A DNA stretch of 64,000 bases, from contig MPMQ01000012.1 of the NCBI GenBank assembly GCA_002238585.1, forward strand, positions 1 through 64,000. The letters are read 5' to 3'. The DNA is from Kistimonas sp. bin40 (GTDB taxonomy: Bacteria > Pseudomonadota > Gammaproteobacteria > Pseudomonadales > Endozoicomonadaceae). Below, one piece after another: positions 9,100-18,693 of this stretch (position 1 is the stretch's first letter; the number at the start of each line of letters is the position of its first letter). The translations under genes and the position numbers were made by a program. Under the pieces are notes generated by a model. That model did no database searches and was not told the DNA's origin. It worked only from the letters and a program-made list of their open reading frames with translations.

Positions 9100-10323
9100 C
9101 TAGGTCAATGACTCATGGCCCTGCGGCCGAATTTTATACAGATACTCTTCGCAAACAAAGAACAGCCCGGCCATAATTGCGCTGGCCAGAACGACAAAAG
9201 CCAGCACCAAAGTGTTCGTCAAGGGCAAGCTTGCCATGATGACCCCTGCCACAGAAGCTACAGCGATCTCCAAAAAAAACAACAAGCCAGCTCCTGTGTC
9301 CGTGTCTTTGGTCCCCAGGCCAGCCAGTGCTCTGGCCTGGCAGCATGGCAGCAGCAGGCCCAACCCCAGCTCATACAGAATCAGACCGGTCACCAGACCG
9401 GTGACAGACTCCCCGTGACTGGCGAGGGCACTGATGACAATGACCCCCGTACCTGTTGCCAACAGGAGCCAGGCCACCTGGGTCACTCGCGTTTTCCCCC
9501 AGGCATCCGTCAGGCGGCCAGCACAGGCACTGGTCACTACATAACCGGAAAGTATCAGGCCACAGAGTAGTCCGTAGTGGTACGGGGTCATACCCCGGGA
9601 TTCCACCAGCAAAAAAGGACCTCCAAGAACAAATACAAACGCGCCGGCAAAGGCCATGGCGGCGCTCAAGGCGGGCAGAAGATAACGCACATTGCTCAAC
9701 ACTCTGTAGAAACTGCCCGTCACGAGGGTCGACCCGCCGCTGGAGGTGGCTGAGGCTGCATCAGGTAACAGATTGACAGCCAGCAAGAGCAACAGCCCAA
9801 CCGTAAACATAAGCACGAAACCGGCCTGCCACCCCCAGTAGTCTTGCAGAATGCCACCCAGGAAGGGAGCCAGCGTAGGAACCAGCATCATGATGCTGCT
9901 GAGCATACCAAGGACATGAATCTCTTTGGCCGTGCCGAAAAACTGACGGGCCAGGGTGCGGGACAAGGCCACACCAAAACAGCCAGACATCCCTTGAATA
10001 AGGCGAGCAGACAGCAGCACTGTGACCGAGTCCGTATTCAGTATGGCCAGGGTGGCCAGCAGATAGACGGCGTACCCTGCCGCGAGAAGCCGCCGTTTGC
10101 CGAAGCGCTCCGCAAGGGGGCCTACCACAATCATTGAGAATGCGAAGCCCAGCATGAACAGACTGACAGTCCATTGTGCTTTGTCTGGCGTCGCGCCAAA
10201 GTCCGAGGCCAGCGCAGGCAGCGAAGGTGTGAATATATCTATGGAGAGCGGCCCCAGAGCCGCGCAGCACGCCAATACAAACAGCGTCAGGCGTGGCCAA
10301 CGCATCGGGCACAAACGGTACAT
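9100..10323 (-). CDS. MFS multidrug exporter, Bcr/CflA family
   Basis: Inner-membrane drug:H+ antiporter with about 12 membrane segments. The N-terminal segment contains GPLSIDIFTPSLPAL, the Bcr/CflA signature in helix 1. The loop 2-3 motif GPLAERFGKRRLL and the helix-4 arginine motif ARLIQGMSG are also present. The start is uncertain: ATG 10323 (GGAA about 9 nt upstream) gives 407 aa; ATG 10305 would begin at MRWPRLTL. A longer frame to 10389 lacks support. The gene is alone on this strand and divergent from the fimbrial cluster. The substrate cannot be read from sequence; Bcr-like bicyclomycin/sulfonamide export is the family precedent. Confidence 0.88.
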   Translation of the reverse strand: MYRLCPMRWPRLTLFVLACCAALGPLSIDIFTPSLPALASDFGATPDKAQWTVSLFMLGFAFSMIVVGPLAERFGKRRLLAAGYAVYLLATLAILNTDSVTVLLSARLIQGMSGCFGVALSRTLARQFFGTAKEIHVLGMLSSIMMLVPTLAPFLGGILQDYWGWQAGFVLMFTVGLLLLLAVNLLPDAASATSSGGSTLVTGSFYRVLSNVRYLLPALSAAMAFAGAFVFVLGGPFLLVESRGMTPYHYGLLCGLILSGYVVTSACAGRLTDAWGKTRVTQVAWLLLATGTGVIVISALASHGESVTGLVTGLILYELGLGLLLPCCQARALAGLGTKDTDTGAGLLFFLEIAVASVAGVIMASLPLTNTLVLAFVVLASAIMAGLFFVCEEYLYKIRPQGHESLT

Positions 10324-10788
10324 GTCAAAGCGGTTCCAGTGAAAGTGACAAGGAGGACAACAGCTGAAAAGCCCGGGAGTATACGGCAAGATGCCATTTC
10401 ATGGATAGCTGTCAGACAGCACCCCTTTCTCGCAACATTGACACGGCAAAAAACAGACTGGAACAACCGGCCCTGTTGCATGATGGCCTCCAGGGTTGGC
10501 ACCGTGAACCAAGAGCTTTTCGGAGGAAAAACAAGTGCAACCGATTCAACGACAAGATGGATCAAAGATCCTTGTGTCCTGAGGATGTTGCGCGCCATGA
10601 CGTTCTTGCACGTTTGGCAAGCTGATGGCCTGCATTTGCCTTGCTTGAATCCACCGGCTCCCTGCTGTAGGTTTTTCATTGAGGTGCAGCTCGCATCCTC
10701 TTCTGGAAAAGGGGGCTTCCCGGAAACAGGATGGGCGGCTGGTGACGAGCTGAAACAAACAGAGCAGACGCAGCGAGAGAGGGAACTC
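10324..10788. other. intergenic region upstream of the fimbrial genes
   Basis: Divergent spacer between the MFS gene and the first fimbrial subunit. It presumably carries both promoters. No clear -35/-10 pair, RNA gene or repeat was recognised. Confidence 0.4.
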
Positions 10789-11460
10789 ATGTCGAAAGGC
10801 AACAACAGGCGCAATCATACCAAGCCACTTATTTCCGCAGCTTTTGCACTTTGTGCCACCTTGTGTGCACCTGCAAGTCAGGCCGGGTTTACCTTTGAGA
10901 ACAACGTCGATGACATTGCCGGGGCAGCAGCGCGCTACGATGTGCTGATCAGTCACCCTCCCGTTGGGCTTGTGATTCCGGGTTTCAAACTGGCGGGCAT
11001 TCTTGCTGGTGAGGAGGCAACAGGAGCGGTCAGAGGATTATCCGCACACAATGTCCAGTCGGACGTCAATTACCGTGTAACTCTGATAGCCAAAGGCAGC
11101 ACCATGGGTGAAGTCATTACCAGTGGTAGTGCCCAGTACAAAGGCTTGGGGCTGTTTTCCAAGGATCAAACATCAGATGTAAGAGCCGTTATCAGGCACA
11201 TCGAGTTGCGGGATCCTTACGGTGCCTTGCTTCGGGTGACTGCGGCGGCAGCAGCAGGCTGCCAGGTGAGCAAAACGGGGCGAATCAGCTTTCTGGACAG
11301 GATCACCACATGCGCTTTTGAGGTGACAGGTGAGAAGCTTGCTCGCATAAAATCGCTACCGGGCCAGGCCCGTTACACTGTCAGAGCTGCCGATAACGCC
11401 AAGCCAGGCGGACAATACTCCAATGTACTGGAGTACAGGATCGAGCAGGTCAGCACCTGA
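10789..11460 (+). CDS. CS1-type fimbrial subunit (paralogue 1)
   Basis: Probable exported pilin of an alternative (CS1/CFA-I-like) chaperone-usher pilus, 223 aa. The signal peptide ends near ASQA (about residue 32), and the mature N-terminus reads GFTFENNVDDIAGAAARYDVL. This resembles the donor strand of CfaB-type major subunits (VEKNI-V-A). Two cysteines (GCQVSK and TTCAFEV, about 153 and 168) are conserved in the paralogue at 12113 and probably form a disulphide. The C-terminus (ARYTVRAADNAKPGGQYSNVLEY) matches the final strands of such pilins. ATG 10789 is preceded by GAGGGA. Family assignment rests on layout and neighbours; the sequence is divergent. Confidence 0.7.
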   Translation: MSKGNNRRNHTKPLISAAFALCATLCAPASQAGFTFENNVDDIAGAAARYDVLISHPPVGLVIPGFKLAGILAGEEATGAVRGLSAHNVQSDVNYRVTLIAKGSTMGEVITSGSAQYKGLGLFSKDQTSDVRAVIRHIELRDPYGALLRVTAAAAAGCQVSKTGRISFLDRITTCAFEVTGEKLARIKSLPGQARYTVRAADNAKPGGQYSNVLEYRIEQVST

Positions 11461-11490
11461 TGCCAGGAGAAAGTTCCTGACGGTCCCCTG

Positions 11491-11517
11491 CCTGGAACTG
11501 CGCGCATCAGTTCCAGG
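11491..11517 (+). terminator. hairpin downstream of fimbrial subunit 1
   Basis: Perfect 10-bp stem CCTGGAACTG / CAGTTCCAGG with a 7-nt loop (cgcgcat), 30 nt after the stop codon. There is no T-run, so it may be an mRNA-stabilising or processing hairpin, as is common between pilin genes, rather than a rho-independent terminator. Confidence 0.5.
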
Positions 11518-11931
11518 TTCCGGCTGAAGACTCTCACCTCCCTGGCATCAACGGGCTGGTTGTGCAAATGCTGGCGACAACTCAGATACCGCAGCCAGCT
11601 GCCAGCGCCCGGGGCCTTGCCTTGAAACCGGTTTCCAATCCAATGCATGGCGCAACTGTGACCGACGGTGACATGCCGAACCCGGGATCTCCTGGTTCCG
11701 GGGCCGGCGGCCAGCTTGCCGTACTGTTTTTCGGCTACCCAGGGGCACTCCTTTGGTTTGAACTGGTCTGCCATAGAGTAACCAGCCTGCAAACAAGTGA
11801 TGAAAATGTCGTGCCTCATTTTTCCGGATGCAGTCGTTCTTGCTGTCTCCCTTGATACCCCTGCTCTCTTCGGCGATTGTGTCAGACATCCTCTTTTTTT
11901 TTCCCTGGCTCGCGTCGATAAGGCCAGTCAT

Positions 11932-11965
11932 ATTTTCGAATACAGGGACGCAGTATTCGGAAAAT
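11932..11965. promoter_or_regulatory. inverted repeat, operator-like
   Basis: Arms ATTTTCGAATAC (11932-11943) and GTATTCGGAAAAT (11953-11965) are complementary apart from one extra G, with a 9-bp spacer. It ends 16 bp upstream of the predicted -35 box of the second fimbrial subunit, the usual place for an activator or repressor dimer site. Confidence 0.45.
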
Positions 11966-11981
11966 GAAAATATTCATAGAG

Positions 11982-12009
11982 TTGACGTCAGAAATATCGT
12001 CTGTAGAAT
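11982..12009 (+). promoter_or_regulatory. sigma-70-like promoter for fimbrial subunit 2
   Basis: TTGACG (11982-11987), a 16-bp spacer, and TAGAAT (12004-12009). The ATG at 12113 lies about 100 bp downstream. It implies that subunit 2, the chaperone and the usher can be transcribed separately from subunit 1. Confidence 0.5.
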
Positions 12010-12112
12010 CCGTGAGTGCCTCGCCCGACTGTGCAGCCACTGCGCCAATTAGTCTGTGGCAGGAAAAGGATCTGAAGACAAAAAAACGACACAAGAACAT
12101 TGTTTGGATACC

Positions 12113-12778
12113 ATGAAAACATCAAATAATTACAAAAAGACTCCTTTGGTAGCGGCCTGTTCGCTACCCGTGCTTCTGTTCTCTGCAATGAGCCTGGCTG
12201 AACCCACGTTCCAGAGAAACCTTGACGACGTTGCGGGATCTGAAGCCCACTACGATGTAAAAATAGCCCGGGATGCGGTGGGTTTTGAATTGCCGGGTTT
12301 CGAGATACTCGACCTCCCTATAGGAGCAGAAGCAAACGGGGATGTTAAAGGACTTAGCGTTGTTTCTGTCAGTGCAGCAGACAATTACCTTGTGACTTTG
12401 CGTCCCAGATCCGGCTCTATGGGTGCCGAAATTGAAGGCAGTGATGGAAAGGCCGTTGGTGTGTCCCTGTCTACAGACAACGCCGGTACAGACATAAGGG
12501 CTGTTATCGTTTCCATGGGGCTGCACAGGGCGAATGGCAGTCCTATCCCTGTGGCAAAGAAAATCGGATGCAATGTCAACCCGCAAAAGACACGCGTCGT
12601 GTTCGATGAGGTGAACGGTGCAGTATGCGGCTTTACCGTTAGTGGAGCAGATTTGGATGCGGTGCCACCGAATGTGCCGGGTTCTGTAAGCTACCAGGTC
12701 AGGGCTGCCACAAATGCCATGGCGGGTGCCACCTACTCCGGCATACTCGAATACACGATTGAAGCGGACAGCGTCTGA
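12113..12778 (+). CDS. CS1-type fimbrial subunit (paralogue 2)
   Basis: 221-aa paralogue of the subunit at 10789. Signal peptide to about residue 29 (FSAMSLA), then EPTFQRNLDDVAGSEAHYDVKI, the same N-terminal pattern. Shared features are the ELPGFEI/VIPGFKL segment, KGLS/RGLS, the DIRAVI/DVRAVI strand, two cysteines (IGCNV and AVCGF) and the C-terminal YQVRAATNAMAGATYSGILEY. The ATG at 12113 was preferred to the frame start at 12056 because the signal peptide then starts properly (MKTSNNYKK). Which paralogue is the major shaft pilin is not evident. Confidence 0.7.
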   Translation: MKTSNNYKKTPLVAACSLPVLLFSAMSLAEPTFQRNLDDVAGSEAHYDVKIARDAVGFELPGFEILDLPIGAEANGDVKGLSVVSVSAADNYLVTLRPRSGSMGAEIEGSDGKAVGVSLSTDNAGTDIRAVIVSMGLHRANGSPIPVAKKIGCNVNPQKTRVVFDEVNGAVCGFTVSGADLDAVPPNVPGSVSYQVRAATNAMAGATYSGILEYTIEADSV

Positions 12779-12983
12779 TTTTTCCGACCACGGCTCTTCT
12801 CGGCAGCCGCTGTTCCAGATTCGGCAGTCCCCTTGCAGGGTTTGCGAGCGGTGGTTGCCGAGTCGACCATGAAGATCGCTTTCCCCTTCACCTTGTAAGT
12901 GAACACCTGTCCGCCGGGGCAAAGACACCGCCGGACGGGGTTATTTTCGCCGTTCTGTTAACCGGTTTCCGGGAGACTCTCTT

Positions 12984-13793
12984 GTGAAACAGAATTATCT
13001 CAACACATTATTGGTATTTTTCGCATCCTTGCTGCTGTCAGGCTCAGTGCTGGCCGCCAGCTACAGGGTATCGCCCTTGACCATTAATTTTGGCCAGCAG
13101 GAGCCGGGTTACGCAGGACCTGACAACAGTCGCACCCTGACAATCAAAAACGAAGATGCCCGCCCGCTGTATCTTTCCCTGGATGTAAAAAAAGTGATCA
13201 ACCCTGGTCGAAAGGATGAAGCCTTTGTCAGCCAGTCTGACATGGATCCGAAAAAATTCGGCCTGGTACTGAACAACACCAAATTGATCATTCCACCAGG
13301 CCAGGAGCGCACCCTGGTTGTCATGTCCCTGATGGATTCCGCGCAGCTTGACCAGGACGCCACCTACCGTATCGTCACCACGCCGATGCAATCTTCCCGC
13401 TTTCTCAGCGAAGCCACAGAAGGCGTTGCCAGTGGCGTCGCCATGGTATTGCAGTACGGTATACACGTGTTCGTGCCCCCCGAAAATCCTGACGACAGCG
13501 TTCGCTTTGCGCAAAACGGCAGCCGGGTATCCCTGAGTCATACAGGAAACAGCTTTAACTCAGTGTCCAATGTTTACTATTGCCCCTTGAGCACAGACGT
13601 CAGCAACATTACCCGGGAGTACCAGCACAACAATCTGGACACTATCCGGGACCAATTCAAGTGCCAACGAACCGCCGGGGCTGGTTTTCTCCATGTCGGA
13701 CAGGAGTTGACCTATGACATTCCTGAAGGGAAAAAGCTTGTTTTGATCATGTACAACCATGGAAAGCGCAAGGCACGGGGATTTGTCAGTTAG
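12984..13793 (+). CDS. periplasmic fimbrial chaperone
   Basis: 269-aa chaperone of the alternative chaperone-usher class. Signal peptide to about residue 24 (SGSVLA), then ASYRVSPLTINFGQQEPG, the first strand of the immunoglobulin-like N-terminal domain. The NSRTLTIKNEDARPLYLSL and KLIIPPGQERTLVVMS segments are typical subunit-binding strands. Two cysteines (VYYCPL, QFKCQR) are in the C-terminal domain. The start is GTG at 12984 with GGGAG about 8 nt upstream. It follows subunit 2 by 205 bp and ends 20 bp before the usher, so it is probably cotranscribed with the usher. Confidence 0.82.
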   Translation: MKQNYLNTLLVFFASLLLSGSVLAASYRVSPLTINFGQQEPGYAGPDNSRTLTIKNEDARPLYLSLDVKKVINPGRKDEAFVSQSDMDPKKFGLVLNNTKLIIPPGQERTLVVMSLMDSAQLDQDATYRIVTTPMQSSRFLSEATEGVASGVAMVLQYGIHVFVPPENPDDSVRFAQNGSRVSLSHTGNSFNSVSNVYYCPLSTDVSNITREYQHNNLDTIRDQFKCQRTAGAGFLHVGQELTYDIPEGKKLVLIMYNHGKRKARGFVS

Positions 13794-13813
13794 CCAGCTG
13801 GTAAAGCTCATCT

Positions 13814-16309
13814 GTGACTGACCGGCGATCATCCTTTTCAGGTAGATCATGTCGTTGGTCGCTCCTGCGGGTGTTGTGCCTGCTTGCGCTGGTAATGGGA
13901 CACGGGCGGTGCCTGCAGGCGGCCTGGATCCAGTCCGATGAGCTGCCCCCCGGTTTTGAGTCTCTGACAGTGCAACAAACCGTCAGCATCTGGTTTCAGG
14001 GAGCGAAACTGGGCGAGGCGCCCCTGGTAGTGCAGAACGGCACCTTGCACCTCGAACACGTGCCTGCGCTGGACTTGGCCAGCCGGGGGCTACTGACGGA
14101 CAAAATCCCTGTGGTCACCCGTTTTCTGCAGGGCAACCCGGCGACAAACACCCACCACCTGTGCCCGGACCCGAAAAAACTCAAGCTGACCTATGACGAC
14201 CTGTGCCAGCCAGTGTTGACCCGCCAGGTGGCCTTGGTGCTGAACGAAACCAACCGCAATTTGTACATTTTCGTCAACCCGAAGTGGATTGATACCCGCG
14301 CCAGTCACCTGCCACGACTGCTGCCGGATTCTACCGCCGGCTTGTCCTGGTTTGTTGGCAACCAGGTGGATTCTTTCTGGTCGAATGCAGCCGCAGGAGG
14401 AGAGCAACGCTCTGTCAGTCTGCAGCAGCACTACGCCATCAGTTGGGGAAACAGCAACCTGGAAGCTGATCTTTCCAGGGAATGGCAAAGCGCGGACGCC
14501 AGCCCCTGGCGGCTGCATGGTATCCAGCTGCTGCACAGAAGCGCAGGCCATTATTACCAGGCGGGAACCCTGAATGCTGTAGCGGCAGACAACATCCCCC
14601 AACCAGGCTTTCTGGGACTGGCCATAGGCAGAGACCGGGCCGCAGCCGATATCAGTGCGTCTCAGGGAAGCCCTCTGGTGCTGACACTGGAGGGGCCTTC
14701 CCAGGTCAGTGTCCGCAATCAGTACACTGGACGCCTGCTGTACAGCGATGTGCTCTTCCCGGGTATTCAACAATTGGATACGCGTGCGTTCCCGGAAGGG
14801 ATCTATCCGGTAACCATCACCATTACCAACATCAATGGCCGGAAACGTCAACTGAGCCAGGTCTATATCAAGCGTGCTTCCATTCCCTTGTCCGGCTACC
14901 CCTATTACGATTTTGGCGCTGGGTGGTTGGCCTCAGACCGTCAGGCTGATGCGAAAAGCATCCAGCTGCCAGGCTACGACTTCTCCTCTCCTGCCTTCTT
15001 TGCCCGGAGGCATCAGGCCCTGGGGTACAGCAGTGCCCTGGCCGCCGGTCTGCTGGCCCATGAAAAGGGAGCCGTTGCCAGCCTGACCGGAGACTGGTAC
15101 GGAACGCACACTCTGGCCTCGTTCAGTGCCACGGCCTCTTCAGGGGGATCAGTTGGTCTGGGCTCCACCCTGTCATGGGTTCTGCTGAATCCTGATGTCA
15201 CATGGAATATTCATCTGGACAGAACATGGGAAGGTTCTGACCAGTTTTTTTCGGACCAGTATCGCTGGCAGCAGGATGTGCGTTTTTCCCGGGAGTGGCG
15301 CGACTATGCTCTGTCGGTTCATGCGGGCCTGTCCGGATCCAGGGAAGAGTCCCAACGGGCCAGCTATGGCCTTTCGATAGGCAAAAGCTGGCACTATTCG
15401 GTCACCGACCACAGTGCCCTGTCCCTGGCTTTCACCGCCGGACAAGATGACAGGGGCCTGTTGGCCACCCTGTCGCTGACCCTGGGCTATACCAGGACAC
15501 CCTGGCGGCTGGGGCTTGAGCTGGACGCACCTTTGGTATCAACCCGGGGTGGGGGCGCCGCAGATGAACTCAGGGGACAGGTCTACGGTTCCATGCAGCA
15601 GTCTGTGGGCGAAGGAGAAATGGCAGTCGGTGGCCAGATGGAGTTCCGGCAGGACCGCAGCGATCCCACCCTGACAGGGGGCCTGTCCTGGGTGCATCCG
15701 GCCTTCAGGGCTCGGGGTGGTTTATCCAGGTCGTCTGACCAGACGCTTCTGAACGCTTCCGCCAGCTTCGCCCTTGCTGGTACAGGCACCCGGACATCGA
15801 TAACGGGCAACTCGCAGACGGCAACAGGCGTGCTGATCGATGTCGACGGGCCTGCCACTGAACGATACCAGGTGATGATCGACGGGCAAGCCTATGCGTC
15901 CGGCAGAGCAGGACAATCCCTGTTTGTCCCCCTGCCCGCTTTCAGAACCTACAAGGTCGCTGTGCTCATTCGCTCTCTCTCCTACAGGATATCCCAGGAC
16001 ACCAGTATGCTGACGCTCTATCCCGGTAATATCGAGCACGTTTACAGAACCTTGTTGCGCAGTCGGATTTATATGACGCATCTGGTGAATGAACAAGGGC
16101 AACCTCTGGCCAGCGTCAGCCGGATCAATGATCAAGGGGATCTGGCGTTTTCTGATGACAAGGGCTTTATTCAGTTTTCTGCCATGGAGAACGAGAAGGA
16201 GCTTGTTTTCCAAAGAGAAAATAATGGCGAGTGCCAGATTGACCTGCCTGACTCCGGGAAGGAGGAAAGCCTGGTCTATAGGGATACCATGGTCTGCCAT
16301 CCAGTCTGA
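13814..16309 (+). CDS. outer-membrane fimbrial usher, CS1/CFA-I type
   Basis: 831-aa usher that would secrete and polymerise the pilin subunits. Signal peptide to about residue 37 (LQA-AWIQSD), an N-terminal chaperone-binding region with a cysteine pair (HHLCPDP and DDLCQPV), a long beta-barrel with alternating strands (about 150-660), a plug-like segment (SPLVLTLEGPSQVSVRNQYTGRLL, near 290-315) and a C-terminal domain containing GVLIDVDGP and LYPGNIEHVY. The start is GTG 13814, the only in-frame choice that keeps the full signal peptide; its Shine-Dalgarno is weak. No tip-adhesin gene follows, although CS1-type operons normally carry one. Confidence 0.82.
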   Translation: MTDRRSSFSGRSCRWSLLRVLCLLALVMGHGRCLQAAWIQSDELPPGFESLTVQQTVSIWFQGAKLGEAPLVVQNGTLHLEHVPALDLASRGLLTDKIPVVTRFLQGNPATNTHHLCPDPKKLKLTYDDLCQPVLTRQVALVLNETNRNLYIFVNPKWIDTRASHLPRLLPDSTAGLSWFVGNQVDSFWSNAAAGGEQRSVSLQQHYAISWGNSNLEADLSREWQSADASPWRLHGIQLLHRSAGHYYQAGTLNAVAADNIPQPGFLGLAIGRDRAAADISASQGSPLVLTLEGPSQVSVRNQYTGRLLYSDVLFPGIQQLDTRAFPEGIYPVTITITNINGRKRQLSQVYIKRASIPLSGYPYYDFGAGWLASDRQADAKSIQLPGYDFSSPAFFARRHQALGYSSALAAGLLAHEKGAVASLTGDWYGTHTLASFSATASSGGSVGLGSTLSWVLLNPDVTWNIHLDRTWEGSDQFFSDQYRWQQDVRFSREWRDYALSVHAGLSGSREESQRASYGLSIGKSWHYSVTDHSALSLAFTAGQDDRGLLATLSLTLGYTRTPWRLGLELDAPLVSTRGGGAADELRGQVYGSMQQSVGEGEMAVGGQMEFRQDRSDPTLTGGLSWVHPAFRARGGLSRSSDQTLLNASASFALAGTGTRTSITGNSQTATGVLIDVDGPATERYQVMIDGQAYASGRAGQSLFVPLPAFRTYKVAVLIRSLSYRISQDTSMLTLYPGNIEHVYRTLLRSRIYMTHLVNEQGQPLASVSRINDQGDLAFSDDKGFIQFSAMENEKELVFQRENNGECQIDLPDSGKEESLVYRDTMVCHPV

Positions 16310-16859
16310 GGACAGCTTTGGTGAAGGAAAAAATGTTAAAGGCCGAATAAGCGCTCGCCTGGACCCATGGATCAGGTCATAAGATGGTGTAGCAAAGTTT
16401 TTCCCTTTGGGTGCGATGCCCGTCCGGCGACAGAAAAAGGCTGCCTGGTTTTGGCCTGCTATTTTGCTGCATGGGATCCTTGTGGTCTCTGGTATGCTCT
16501 GCCTTCTGATTGGGGCTCGAGTCACGATCAGTGGCAGCAAGCTTTTCAAATATGTCACAGTCGTCTGCCGCCCAGATCCAGGGCAGTGGATGTTGCATTA
16601 TGTCGCTCAATGTCTTTCCTGTTGCCCCTGCCCCCTCTGCTTATGGCTTCCTGCGTCAACAGAGGGCTGTTTACGACAGGGCTGATAATTCTGCCGCAGT
16701 AGTTCCAGCGCGATTCTTTTCACCCGGTTATTCTTCTGAACATCATTGATACAAGCCCGTTGGCTCGCAGGAAAAGAACCGTCCCTCCTTCTTTCAGATT
16801 CTTTCAGGTCGTCAAGCATGATCGGGCAGAAGTGCGAACGCTTGCAGACACTGACAGTT

Positions 16860-17760
16860 ATTTCACAAAATATGCAACGCCTTCTGACGCGCGGCACCAT
16901 CCGGAAAGCACAGCAAGCGCGAGCAAGCATCATTTTTGCGTACGGCTTCACCCGATGCAGAAGCTGAGGCTGGAAAAAAACGGCAGCGAAAGCGAAAACA
17001 CCACTGGGGTTACCAATTGAGCTGACAGTTACTCCTTGACCCATGGCAGTATATGCGACTCCTTCTGATGCACAGCACCATCCGGCAAGCACAGCAAGCG
17101 CGCGCAAGCATCGTTTTTGCGCACGGCACCATCCGGAAAGCACAGCAAGCACCGTTTTTGCGTACGCCTCCATCCTGATGCAGAAGCTGAGGCTGGATAA
17201 AAATGACGGCGAAAGCGAATACACCACTGGGGTTACCAATTGAGCTGACAGTTATTCCTTGACCCATGGCAGTGTATGCGACACCTTCTGATGCGCGGCA
17301 CCATCCGGCAAGCACAGCAAGCATCGTTTTTGCGCACGCCACCACCCTGATGCAGAAGCTGAGGCTGGATAAAAATGACGGCGAAAGCGAATACCTCACT
17401 GAGGTTACCAATTGAGCTGACAGTTACTCCTTGGCCCATGGCAGTATATGCGACTCCTTCTGATGCGCGGCACCATCCGGCAAGCACAGCAAGCATCGTT
17501 TTTGCGCACGCCACCATCCTGATGCAGAAGCTGAGGCTGGATAAAAGTGACGGCGAAAGTGCATACCTCACTGAGGTTACCAATTGAGCTGACAGTTACT
17601 CCTTGGCCCATGGCAGTATATGCGACTCCTTCTGATGCGCGGCACCATCCGGCAAGCACAACAAGCATCGTTTTTGCGCACGCCACCACCCTGATGCAGA
17701 AACTGAGGCTGGATAAAAGTGACGGCGAAAACGAATTCACCACTGGCGTTGCCAATTACA
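16860..17760. repeat. 172-bp tandem repeat array, about five units
   Basis: The anchor ccaattgagctgacagtta occurs at 17013, 17236, 17408 and 17580, and its truncated form at 17752, giving periods of 223, 172, 172 and 172 bp. The 223-bp unit carries a 51-bp internal duplication around gcaagcatcgtttttgcgca. Each unit contains atgcgactccttctgatgcg, ccatccggcaagcacagcaag and gatgcagaagctgaggctgg. A degenerate unit precedes 17013. 172 bp shifts frame by one, so the overlapping minus-strand ORFs of 116 aa each span two units in different frames and are unlikely to be translated. Confidence 0.85.
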
Positions 17761-18362
17761 CGCAACAGCTGCTGATCCATGCAACGCTGAGAGGAGCTTG
17801 AACAAAAAACGCCGCCCGCAGTTCGCATGGAACAAACCGTGCCTTGCGCATGTTACTCCCACTCACCGTTTGCAGTCTCCGTTTGCAGTCTCCGCTTGCT
17901 GTTTCTACTTGCACCCATTATCTGCACTCAGGGCCCGCACTTATCACTTGCCTTCACCGCCCGCACTTATCACTCAAATCCTGCACCCACTCCTCAAATT
18001 TCAGTCAATTACAGTCGGTTGTGGAATGTGTGAAGAAGCCCACCCGCGCCAGCTACAACCCCTGATGTCAGTAGGCCCTTTCTGGACAAAGAGACTTGTT
18101 CGCAGCGTCCTTGTCTTACTTCTACCAAACGAACGAATGCGACATCGCTCCCTCCCTCAGAATCATTGGCTTCCGTCACAAACTTCTTGAGCTCATCGGA
18201 TTCTGTAGCCAATGACACAAAGGAAAAACCAAATAAAGTCTGTGCATAGACTCAAAAGTCTGGCAGAAAAAAACCAGCCTCTCGGTTGCGGGAATCGCCG
18301 CTCCAGCGCAAAGGACGGGAGACGAGGTCGACAGTCTGCCATAGGTGCACCTCGTTCCGTTT

Positions 18363-18493
18363 TCTTTCGTCCTTTCGTCGTCCTTTCGTCGTCCTTTCGT
18401 CGTCCTTTCGTCGTCCTTTCGTCGTCCTTTCGTCGTCCTTTCGTCGTCCTTTCGTCGCCCTTTCGTCGCCCTTTCGCCCTTTCGCCCTTTCGC
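18363..18493. repeat. 11-bp tandem repeat (cctttcgtcgt)
   Basis: About ten copies of cctttcgtcgt, grading into ctttcgtcgcc and ctttcgcc at the right end. It generates spurious Lys/Arg/Asp-rich minus-strand ORFs with an 11-residue period. Confidence 0.9.
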
Positions 18494-18661
18494 CATAGAC
18501 GCAAGAAGACGCAAGAACACAAGGTCTCCTTCCCTCTTCCCGTCTGTCACAAACGCAAAGCACTCCATTTCTCTTGCGGCATCTTGTCCGCCTTGGCAGC
18601 TGCCAAAAATCTGTTCCTGTTGCTCTCCTCGCCTTGAACATCTGCGGCCGGATTTCCCCCT

Positions 18662-18693
18662 CATGGAACCATGGAACCATGGAACCATGGAAC
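18662..18693. repeat. 8-bp tandem repeat (catggaac), four copies
   Basis: Four exact contiguous copies of catggaac at 18662, 18670, 18678 and 18686. No gene is associated; it lies about 120 bp beyond the 3' end of the unknown gene at 18814. Confidence 0.85.

Larger units (their letters stand above)
11461..12112. other. spacer between the two fimbrial subunit genes
   Basis: No gene is supported in these 652 bases. The spacer begins with a strong hairpin just after the first subunit gene and ends with an inverted repeat and a sigma-70-like promoter before the second one; these are listed separately. Antisense ORFs here have no family features. Confidence 0.55.

Noticed and set aside
12164..12928. 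254-aa ORF antisense to fimbrial subunit 2
   Set aside because: The sense strand has a signal peptide, a paralogue and operon context; the antisense product has none.
16407..16685. 92-aa ORF with one hydrophobic segment after the usher, considered as a pilus tip protein
   Set aside because: Too short for a CS1-type adhesin, no signal peptidase site, and Cys/Leu-rich C-terminus atypical of a real protein.
17010..17755. Series of overlapping minus-strand ORFs (about 116-133 aa) with shared peptides
   Set aside because: They are translations of the 172-bp repeat in shifting frames; the plus strand is equally open and no ribosome-binding site or domain is seen.
18176..18688. Lys/Arg/Asp-rich repeat protein on the minus strand
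   Set aside because: The peptide repeat arises solely from the 11-bp DNA repeat read in three frames.
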